Shown here piece after piece: positions 57,674 through 64,000 of a stretch of DNA of 64,000 bases (positions within the stretch are counted from its first letter, which is position 1; each line of letters begins with the position of its first letter). The notes under the pieces are model-generated. The model searched no databases. It was given only the letters and a program-made list of their open reading frames with translations, and had not been told where the DNA came from. A program made the position numbers and the translations under genes. This DNA comes from Planctomycetota bacterium (GTDB lineage Bacteria; Planctomycetota; Phycisphaerae; Phycisphaerales; UBA1924). The stretch spans positions 467,132 through 531,131 of the forward strand of contig JAFEBO010000006.1 in assembly GCA_018242625.1 (NCBI GenBank), read 5' to 3'.

Positions 57674-58168
57674 ATGCGAAAGTGGCTGCCGGCCGGGTTT
57701 GCCGGGATCGCGCTCGCCGCCGTCATCGGTATTTTCCTGGGTGTCTCCGCGTACACCTTTACGTATGCGGAGGGCTTTAGCTATCTGTCGGACGATCCCA
57801 AGGCCTGCATCAACTGCCACATCATGAACGACCAGTACCACAGCTGGTCGAGTTCTTCACATCACTCCCGCGCAACCTGCAACGACTGCCACGTGCCGCA
57901 CGATTCGCTGCTGGCCAAATACTCGACCAAGGCGATCCACGGCTACCGGCACTCGAAGGGATTTACTTTTCAGGATTTTCACGAGCCGATCCAGATCACC
58001 CGGCGGAGTTATGACGACGTGATCGGCAACTGCGTGCGCTGTCACGAGGACATGACCCACGACATCCGCCTCTCGATCGCGGACGTGCCCGGCGCTCCTG
58101 CCAGCGCCGCCTCTTCGGTTGATTGCATCCACTGCCACGCCAGTGTCGCGCATGGCCCCACCCGCTGA
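57674..58168 (+). CDS. nrfH: NrfH, small tetrahaem cytochrome c (quinol dehydrogenase subunit)
   Basis: NrfH oxidises menaquinol in the membrane and passes electrons to NrfA. The 164-residue protein has one N-terminal membrane helix (about 8-30) and four C-x-x-C-H haem sites: 45-49, 69-73, 120-124 and 151-155. Met51 of the first C-I-N-C-H-I-M is the expected Met ligand of NapC/NirT-type haem 1. An A-A-G-G-A-G ribosome-binding site precedes the ATG, and the same TCAAGGAG(T/C)TCTCATG leader stands before nrfA 25 bases after its stop. Confidence 0.95.
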   Translation: MRKWLPAGFAGIALAAVIGIFLGVSAYTFTYAEGFSYLSDDPKACINCHIMNDQYHSWSSSSHHSRATCNDCHVPHDSLLAKYSTKAIHGYRHSKGFTFQDFHEPIQITRRSYDDVIGNCVRCHEDMTHDIRLSIADVPGAPASAASSVDCIHCHASVAHGPTR

Positions 58169-58193
58169 ACCCCGCACTTTTCAAGGAGCTCTC

Positions 58194-59693
58194 ATGCTCA
58201 AGTCGCTTCTACGCCAGTCCCGACGCGCCGGAGCTGCTCTTTACTGGCTGGTCGGCATCGTCTGCTGCGCCGGCACCGTTCTCGCCATGATGCTTTACAA
58301 CAACATCGCGGAGCGCAAGCACGAGGCGGCCAGCACCACGCTGCGCATCGTCGATCTCACGGAGACGACGGTGGACCCGGCCGAGTGGGGAAAAAACTTC
58401 CCGCGCCAGTACGACGGGTACATCCGGACCTCGGACAACGCGAAGGCGCGATTTAAGTGGAGCGAAGGCCGTCCGCCGGAGGACGAGATCCACGCCGGGA
58501 TGAACAAGGCCGACTCCAAGCTCGCGGGTGACCCGCGCCTCAAGACGATCTTCAACGGGTACGCGTTCGCGATCGACTACCGCGAGCGTCGCGGCCACTC
58601 CTTCATGCTCTTTGATCAGCGCGAGACCGAGCGGGTCAAACAAAAGCCTCAGCCCGGCGCCTGCCTCAACTGCCACGCCTCCAACGTTGTCGCGTACCGC
58701 GAGGTGGGGCTGAAGAATGGGGCGCCGGGCGAACTCTCCGATCCGCTCCTCTCCGAGGCCGGGCAGAAGCAGCTTTTTAAGGGTTTCGAAACCGTGAACA
58801 AGATGAGCTACAACGATGCGACGCAGCTCGTCAAGCATCCGGTCACCTGCCTGGATTGTCACGACCCCAAATCGATGGTGTTGCGTGTGACGCGCCCGGC
58901 GTTTCTGGAGGGCATCGCCAACCTGGCCAAGTCTTCGGATGCCGTGCCGCACCTGCCGAGCATCGAGCAGTGGCGCAAGGGTGATCGCAAGTCGGAGTAC
59001 AACCCCAACGCTCTGGCGGGCCGGCAGGAGATGCGATCGATGACGTGCGCCCAGTGCCATGTCGAGTATTACTTCAAGGGCGACGAGAAACGTCTGACGT
59101 TCCCCTGGCACAACGGGCTCAAGGCCGAGCAGGAGGAGGCGTACTACGACAGCGTGGGATGGACCGACTTCACGCACAAGGACTCGGGCGCCAAGGTTCT
59201 CAAGGCGCAGCATCCGGAGTTTGAACTCTGGAGCCAGGGGGTCCACGCGAGGAGCGGCGTTTCGTGCGCGGATTGTCACATGCCCTACATGCGCGAAGGG
59301 GCCATGAAATTTACCGACCACCAGGTGCAGACGCCCATGGCCCACGTCAACCGCTCGTGCCAGACGTGCCACAACTACACGGAGTCGGAGATCCAGTCGA
59401 GGGTGGACCAGATACAGAGTCGGAGCAAGGCGCAATTGGATCGGGCGGAGATCGCGGTTGTGGATCTGATCAGGGCGATCCAGGCGGCGGCGGCGGCCGG
59501 CGCGTCCGACGAAGAACTCAAGCACGCGAGGGAGCTGCAGCGCAAGGCGCAGTGGCGGGCGGACCTCATGAACGCGGAGAACTCGATGGGATTCCACGCG
59601 CCGGCGGAGTTCCTCCGCATTTGCGGCGAGGCCATCGACTACGCGCGCCAGGGCGAGGTGGAAGTCGCGAAGCTGGGGAAGAAGAAGCAGTGA
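58194..59693 (+). CDS. nrfA: NrfA, pentahaem nitrite reductase with CxxCH at haem 1
   Basis: NrfA reduces nitrite to ammonium with six electrons in the periplasm. The 499-residue protein keeps a membrane-anchoring N-terminus (about 15-35) and five haem sites, all C-x-x-C-H: 157-161, 219-223, 285-289, 358-362 and 389-393. In E. coli the first, catalytic site is C-W-S-C-K with lysine as ligand; here it is C-L-N-C-H. The family marks around catalysis are otherwise present: Y-R-E-R-R-G-H (129-135), H-V-E-Y-Y-F after haem 3, and H351 in G-V-H-A-R-S-G-V-S-C. No NrfEFG-like lyase gene is adjacent, as expected if the special CxxCK attachment is unnecessary. Confidence 0.94.
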   Translation: MLKSLLRQSRRAGAALYWLVGIVCCAGTVLAMMLYNNIAERKHEAASTTLRIVDLTETTVDPAEWGKNFPRQYDGYIRTSDNAKARFKWSEGRPPEDEIHAGMNKADSKLAGDPRLKTIFNGYAFAIDYRERRGHSFMLFDQRETERVKQKPQPGACLNCHASNVVAYREVGLKNGAPGELSDPLLSEAGQKQLFKGFETVNKMSYNDATQLVKHPVTCLDCHDPKSMVLRVTRPAFLEGIANLAKSSDAVPHLPSIEQWRKGDRKSEYNPNALAGRQEMRSMTCAQCHVEYYFKGDEKRLTFPWHNGLKAEQEEAYYDSVGWTDFTHKDSGAKVLKAQHPEFELWSQGVHARSGVSCADCHMPYMREGAMKFTDHQVQTPMAHVNRSCQTCHNYTESEIQSRVDQIQSRSKAQLDRAEIAVVDLIRAIQAAAAAGASDEELKHARELQRKAQWRADLMNAENSMGFHAPAEFLRICGEAIDYARQGEVEVAKLGKKKQ

Positions 59694-59720
59694 ATGGACT
59701 TCACATTTGCGTGAGGTGTT

Positions 59721-60830
59721 CTATCGGGGTGTGCGTTCGCTTTGCCCGGCCGCTTCCACTTGCCGGCGCGCCTGATCGAGAATGTCAACGGCAACCAGGT
59801 TGAGTTCGAGGCTCGAGAGCGGATCGACCGGGCACTCGCCGCGGATGACGCGCCGGAGGTAGACCCATTCGTTCTCGAAGCCCGTCGGCGCGGGCTGCAT
59901 GGGCTTTGCGGGCTGGTTCTCGTCACGGATGGAAAGGTCGTTCCACTTTGCGGCGTGGATGCTGCCCTTGTCGGTGTACAGGTCGGCTTCTTTGTTGTCG
60001 TGGGTCCACGCCCAGGAAGCTTCGATGATGGCGGTGGCGCGGGGGTTGTCGTAGGTCAGGACGATCGTGGCATCGTCATCGACGCGGGGATAAATGTCGG
60101 GCTTGAGTGTTGTGGCGCTGGCCCTGACGCTGCTCGGCCGCTGACCGTTCATGAGCCAGGTGGAGAGGATGGCGCCGTAGCAGCCGAAGTCGACCAGTGC
60201 GCCGCCGCCGTTCTGGTCCGGGTCGGTGAGCCAGGCGAGAAACTCGGGGGAGCAGCCTATTTCCTTCGGCCCTTTGTGACCGTGGCGGAAGACCATTTTG
60301 CGCAGCGGGGCACGCTCTCCCGAGTCGATGAGTCGCTTGGCCTCGCGGAGCGAGGCGTACCAGCTTGTCTCGTAGTTGGTCAGGACGAGAATGCCGTGCT
60401 GCTTCGCGAGTTCGGCGATGCGCTGCGCGTCGGCGTTGCTGAATGCCAGCGGCTTTTCGACCATAGCGTGGATGCCGCGGGGAGCGCAGGCTTCGACGGC
60501 GGGCAGGTGGTCCTTGATCGAGCCCATCACGCTGACAGCTTCGGGTTTGCTGGTGTCGAGCATCCTGTCGAGCGAATCAAAGCGGAGCGAGGGATCGAGC
60601 TTGTACTTGGTCGCGAGGCGGTCGAAGAGTTCCTTGTCGGGCTCGTAGACGCCGACGATCTGGATGTCCTTGCGCTGGGAAGCATTCCAGAGCAGGCCTT
60701 CGACATGGCCATGCACGAAGCCGATGATGCCGATGCGGAGGGGGCCTTGCTCGTGCGAATGGCGCACATCGGCGGACGAAAGTGCGGCGAGCATCATCGT
60801 GCAGACTGCGAGGACAATGTTCGAAATCAT
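59721..60830 (-). CDS. Exported Gfo/Idh/MocA family oxidoreductase
   Basis: This 369-residue protein has an N-terminal signal-like segment (M-I-S-N-I-V-L-A-V-C-T-M-M-L-A-A-L-S-S-A) before the Rossmann start I-G-I-I-G-F-V-H-G-H. The block E-K-P-L-A-F-S (about 124) is the family signature containing the catalytic lysine, and the C-terminal beta sheet holds E-A-S-W-A-W-T-H. Members oxidise or reduce sugars or related alcohols with NAD(P). An exported form would need a bound cofactor and is typical of planctomycete carbohydrate genes. Substrate unknown. Confidence 0.82.
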   Translation of the reverse strand: MISNIVLAVCTMMLAALSSADVRHSHEQGPLRIGIIGFVHGHVEGLLWNASQRKDIQIVGVYEPDKELFDRLATKYKLDPSLRFDSLDRMLDTSKPEAVSVMGSIKDHLPAVEACAPRGIHAMVEKPLAFSNADAQRIAELAKQHGILVLTNYETSWYASLREAKRLIDSGERAPLRKMVFRHGHKGPKEIGCSPEFLAWLTDPDQNGGGALVDFGCYGAILSTWLMNGQRPSSVRASATTLKPDIYPRVDDDATIVLTYDNPRATAIIEASWAWTHDNKEADLYTDKGSIHAAKWNDLSIRDENQPAKPMQPAPTGFENEWVYLRRVIRGECPVDPLSSLELNLVAVDILDQARRQVEAAGQSERTPR

Positions 60831-60836
60831 GTCGAG

Positions 60837-60842
60837 AGCGTA
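60837..60842 (-). promoter_or_regulatory. -10-like TACGCT, leaderless start of Gfo/Idh gene
   Basis: Minus-strand TACGCT ends six bases before the ATG, within the 20-base gap after the 943-residue protein gene. Confidence 0.45.
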
Positions 60843-60850
60843 CCGCCGAA

Positions 60851-63682
60851 TCAGGGACAGAGCAGCACGTCGTAGCCCTGCGCGAAGTAGGAGAAGTCGG
60901 CGTCGTCGACGACGGTGTCGTTATTGAAATCCGAGGGACAGCCCGCCGGCATCGCTCCATCGGAGCAGAGCAGCGTGTTGTACGCCTGCACGAAAAGGAC
61001 GAAGTCGGCGTCGTCCACGAGGCCGTCGCTGTTGAGATCGCCGAGGCAGACCCGCGTCGAAGCGGTGGTCAGGTTGCCGCAGATGTCGGTGATCACGCAG
61101 TCGTACACGCCCCAGAGCGCGAGGTCGGGCGAGAGGAACGTGAGGGTTCTGGTGGTGGCGCCGGCCAGGACACCGGGGATGTTGACGAGATTGACCGAAT
61201 CGCGGCGCCACTGATAGGAGTAGGGCGCCCCGGTCGGCACCTGGAACGTGAGCTGCTTCGATCGCTTGAGCGCGAGCGACTGCGGCGGCTGCTGGCTGAT
61301 GAGCGGCGCGCACGACAGGAGAGCCTCATCGCTGGTCGCGCTGCCGCAGTCTCCGGAGACGTGGCAGGAGTATCCGTCCTGATCGTCGTGCTGGACATTG
61401 CTGATCTGGAGCGTGGGGGTGTTCGCGCCGCTGATGCGCCCGCCGTTGACGAGCGGCTGGTTGCCCTTGCGCCATTCGTAGACATTGCTCGGATCGGCCG
61501 TCGCACCGACGTCGAACGTGGCGGTCTGACCGGGGAGCAGGGCGACATCGAGCGGCTGGCTCGTGATTTCCAGCGGGAGCCCGAGGCTGTAGCGGGCGAA
61601 ATAGGCGGAAACATTGTCGCCGGCGATCGTGAAATGCCCGGCGAGAAGCAGCTGTTGCGAGGGACCGATGGCGAGCTGGTCGGCATAGTTCGCGAAGCCG
61701 CCAAGTCCGCCGGCGAAGCGTTCCCACTGTGTGCCGTTCCACCTGGCAAGCCCGCCGCGGGCCGGATCGCTGCCGATCGAGAAATATCCGCTCACAATGA
61801 TGTCGCCGGTAGGCGTGCGCACCAGATCCTGCGCGGCGGGTTCGGAGGTGAATCCGGCCGACATGTCGATCCACGCGGAACCGTTCCATTTCGCGATGTT
61901 GTGCAGGACGGTCGCGCCCGAGTTGGTGAACGAGCCACCCGCGACAAACTCGGTGGCAGAGAGCGGCAGGATGCATCCGACGACCGAGCCGCTGCCGCTC
62001 AGGCCGTTGCCGATCGCCGACCAGCTCGTGCCGTTCCACCTCGCGATGTTGGAGGTGGAAACTCCACCGATCGAAGCGAAATTGCCGCCCACAATGAGAT
62101 CTCCGTTGGGCATTTCGGCGACCGCTACAACGGAGTCGAACGAGCCCGAGAGGGCGGATGCGCCGATCGGCTGCCACGCGGCGCCGTTCCACCGGGCAAG
62201 GCAACGCGTGCCCGGGACGCCACCGGCGCTGGCGAACGGCCCGCCCGCGATGACATCACCGTTTGCCAAGGCCTGGACCACGTATGCGCCGCCGGTTCCC
62301 AGTCCGCTGCCGAGCGGTGACCACGCAGTGCCGTTCCATCGCGCGATGCGATTGGCGCTCACGCCGCCGATGGTGGTGAAGTTGCCCCCCGCGACGATGT
62401 CGCCACTGGGAAGCGTGGTCATGCTCACGGCCGAATCGTTGTTGGTGCCCGAATTGAGCGGCTCCCATCCGGCGCCGTTCCAGACCGCGAAGTACTTGGT
62501 GTTGGCGAGGCCCGCGACCGAATCGAAGGTGCCCGAAATGATGACCTTTCCGCTGTTGAGAAGACCGAGCGAAAGGACGGGCGCCGAGGGCCCGGTGCCG
62601 GGCGTGAGCGCCATCCAGGCGCCGGAGGTCAGGCGTGCGAGTCGTGCCGCGGGCTTTCCCTCCGCGGTTTCGAACACGCCGCCGATGTAAAAGCTGCCAT
62701 CGGGAAACAGGGCCATCTTCTTGGTGCCGCCGCTCGGTGCCTGGCCGATGCCGCTCCAGGCGGTCCCGTTCCAGCGAGCAACACCCGATCCGTTGACGGT
62801 GAAATAGCCGCTGACGATCAGATCGCCGTTGGTGTCATTGATGATGCTCGTCACCTGGTTGTTGTTGAGCCCGGCGCCGATCTTGCTCCAGGTCGTGCCG
62901 TTCCAGGAGGCGACGCCGTTAATCGCGGTCCCGCCCGCAAAGCCGAAGATGCCGCCGACCGCAAGGTCGCCGTTGGGCATCAATCCCAGCGAGTTCACGG
63001 CCGCGTTGGTTCCGCCGCCCATGTCGACCCAGTTCGTGCCGTTCCATCGTGCGATGCGGCTCGGAGTGGTGAAGGCGCCGCCGGCGATGAGGTCGCCCTT
63101 CCACACCATCATCGCGATGACATCGCTGCCGAAGCCGTTGCCGATCTTGGACCATGTTGTGCCGTTCCATCGTGCGATGCGTGCGGCGGCATTGCCACCG
63201 GCGTGCGTGAATGAACCGCCAGCGATCAGGTCGCCATTGGGCATGGTGTACAGTCCACGCACGGCGTTGTCCACGCCCGTCCCGACGGAATGCCACGACG
63301 TGCCGTTCCACTTTGCGATGTAGCTCGCCGCGGCCCCGCCGGCTTCTGTGAAGGCCCCGCCGGCAACGAGCTCGCCGGTCGCCAGCACGGCGAGCGCGTT
63401 GACCTGGTTGTTGACGCCGGCACCGAGCGCGCTCCACACGCCCGTCTGCGGATTCCACATCGCGATGTTGTTGGCCGGTGCGGTACCCGCGAGATGGAAT
63501 AGCCCGCCCGCGACAAGGCAGGTGGGTAGCGGTCCGGCGCCGTCCGGATCCCACGCGATGACGGTCCAAACGTCGCCGTCGGTTCCCGGCATCGCGGGTC
63601 CGGGCAGCCAGCCGGGGAGGCACTGCGCGGAGGATGTCGCGGCGAACAAGGCGGTTGAAGCAAAGAAGGAAAACGTGCGCAT
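60851..63682 (-). CDS. Secreted repeat protein with Ig-like domains and dockerin-like tail
   Basis: This 943-residue exported protein has a signal peptide (residues 1-19) and about thirteen repeats of roughly 45 residues centred on I-A-x-W-N-G-T-x-W-x-x-[IL/V]-G-x-G and followed by a P-N-G-D-L-I-A-G-G-x-F strand. This is the look of a beta-propeller or stacked sheet (about 40-670). Two Ig-like domains follow (about 680-870; each has a Cys and W-R-K/R-x-G/D pattern), then a dockerin-like tail with D-L-N-S-D-G-L-V-D-D-A-D-F and D-F-N-N-D-T-V-V-D-D-A-D-F, ending Y-D-V-L-L-C-P. A likely surface adhesin or binding protein; ligand unknown. Confidence 0.8.
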   Translation of the reverse strand: MRTFSFFASTALFAATSSAQCLPGWLPGPAMPGTDGDVWTVIAWDPDGAGPLPTCLVAGGLFHLAGTAPANNIAMWNPQTGVWSALGAGVNNQVNALAVLATGELVAGGAFTEAGGAAASYIAKWNGTSWHSVGTGVDNAVRGLYTMPNGDLIAGGSFTHAGGNAAARIARWNGTTWSKIGNGFGSDVIAMMVWKGDLIAGGAFTTPSRIARWNGTNWVDMGGGTNAAVNSLGLMPNGDLAVGGIFGFAGGTAINGVASWNGTTWSKIGAGLNNNQVTSIINDTNGDLIVSGYFTVNGSGVARWNGTAWSGIGQAPSGGTKKMALFPDGSFYIGGVFETAEGKPAARLARLTSGAWMALTPGTGPSAPVLSLGLLNSGKVIISGTFDSVAGLANTKYFAVWNGAGWEPLNSGTNNDSAVSMTTLPSGDIVAGGNFTTIGGVSANRIARWNGTAWSPLGSGLGTGGAYVVQALANGDVIAGGPFASAGGVPGTRCLARWNGAAWQPIGASALSGSFDSVVAVAEMPNGDLIVGGNFASIGGVSTSNIARWNGTSWSAIGNGLSGSGSVVGCILPLSATEFVAGGSFTNSGATVLHNIAKWNGSAWIDMSAGFTSEPAAQDLVRTPTGDIIVSGYFSIGSDPARGGLARWNGTQWERFAGGLGGFANYADQLAIGPSQQLLLAGHFTIAGDNVSAYFARYSLGLPLEITSQPLDVALLPGQTATFDVGATADPSNVYEWRKGNQPLVNGGRISGANTPTLQISNVQHDDQDGYSCHVSGDCGSATSDEALLSCAPLISQQPPQSLALKRSKQLTFQVPTGAPYSYQWRRDSVNLVNIPGVLAGATTRTLTFLSPDLALWGVYDCVITDICGNLTTASTRVCLGDLNSDGLVDDADFVLFVQAYNTLLCSDGAMPAGCPSDFNNDTVVDDADFSYFAQGYDVLLCP

Positions 63683-63869
63683 TGAAAGCTCTCCCGCCCG
63701 ATTCCCACGCGGTCGGCGACCAACCTGATGATAATGACGGCCGGGGATTCGGCGCTCGCAAACTTGGGAAATGATTCCTGTTCCTCGAGTCGGCGCGGCA
63801 CATATTTTCGGGCGTGGGGGCCCGGAAGCGACGCCGGTGCGTACGACATGCGAACTTCTTCATCCCGCG

Positions 63870-63875
63870 TACCCT
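63870..63875 (+). promoter_or_regulatory. -10-like TACCCT, leaderless start of aminotransferase gene
   Basis: TACCCT lies five bases before the ATG at 63881, favouring it over the in-frame ATG 33 bases upstream. Confidence 0.5.
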
Positions 63876-63880
63876 CGCTC

Positions 63881-64000
63881 ATGCCCTCGGTCTTCCTTAA
63901 CGGCGCGTTTCTGGAGCGGGATGATGCCCGCATCTCGGCGTTTGATGCCGGTCTGCAGCACGGCGTCGGTCTCTTCGAGACCATGCTGGCCGTCGCACGT
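63881..64000 (+). CDS. Class IV aminotransferase (partial, runs off the end)
   Basis: Only the first 40 residues are in the window. They read as the start of the branched-chain/D-amino-acid/PabC fold-type IV family: V-F-L-N-G-A-F-L, then I-S-A-F-D-A-G-L-Q-H-G-V-G-L-F-E-T-M. The family reaction is PLP-dependent transamination or, for PabC, aminodeoxychorismate lyase, which would be a third folate-related gene here. The start agrees with a -10-like hexamer and with family starts. The exact member cannot be told without the rest. Confidence 0.75.
   Translation, partial: MPSVFLNGAFLERDDARISAFDAGLQHGVGLFETMLAVAR

Noticed and set aside
60851..63682. Repeats that could be mistaken for a CRISPR array
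   Set aside because: They are coding repeats of variable spacing in a protein (WNG modules), with no leader, cas genes or constant spacer length.

Overview
The window is about two thirds G+C and carries densely packed genes on both strands. It looks like a planctomycete of the class Phycisphaerae. The main reason is that four large secreted proteins end in the same cysteine-bounded pair of dockerin-type calcium loops (pattern D-L-N-x-D-G-x-V-D-D-A-D-F). A plant-type DAHP synthase, a lysine/arginine-rich histone-like protein, a PEP-CTERM-like sorting tail and several TPR proteins fit that assignment. No rRNA, tRNA, CRISPR array, transposase or integrase was seen.

Layout, 0-24 kb: a GNAT acetyltransferase; an MFS transporter followed by three tandem TPR/O-GlcNAc-transferase-like genes (0.7-7.3 kb); a PmtA-like methyltransferase; an FHA-GAF histidine kinase; DinB; upp; an unknown protein; a lipid-kinase-like protein; ybeY-corC; a phosphohexomutase; a PTPS/QueD homologue overlapping ppk1; another GNAT; an rsmD with a long extra segment; an unknown protein; a LuxR-type regulator and a lipoprotein.

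24-46 kb: amt-PII; a folate cyclodeaminase; the histone-like gene with its own terminator; class II DAHP synthase and a PilZ protein; a divergent glycosyltransferase/LPS-kinase-like pair; a solitary DNA methyltransferase; a second MFS protein; a response regulator with two small companions; phytoene desaturase; a DEAD-box helicase; a TPR protein; a CNNM/CorC protein; a matrixin-type metalloprotease; an amidohydrolase and two lipoproteins.

46-64 kb: a YjfB-like small protein; clpB; a secreted protein with a PEP-CTERM-like tail; a degenerate second copy of the clpB 3' end next to an FRG-domain gene (the most island-like patch); a GNAT; a secreted protein with three ThuA-like repeats; a Tat-exported metallophosphoesterase with a methyltransferase; a secreted protein with a dockerin-like tail; nrfHA (nitrite to ammonium); a Gfo/Idh/MocA oxidoreductase; a 943-residue repeat protein; and the start of a class IV aminotransferase.

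The most striking pattern is regulatory. Eighteen genes have a -10-like TANNNT hexamer only 5-8 bases before the start codon and no Shine-Dalgarno sequence, which is the signature of leaderless mRNAs. Other genes (nrfH, nrfA, amt, clpB, the metallophosphoesterase and others) have good Shine-Dalgarno sequences. The hexamer helped choose several starts. Functionally the window is mostly chromosomal housekeeping (cell envelope, nitrogen, folate, phosphate, RNA) with exported, calcium-loop-tagged proteins inserted among it.
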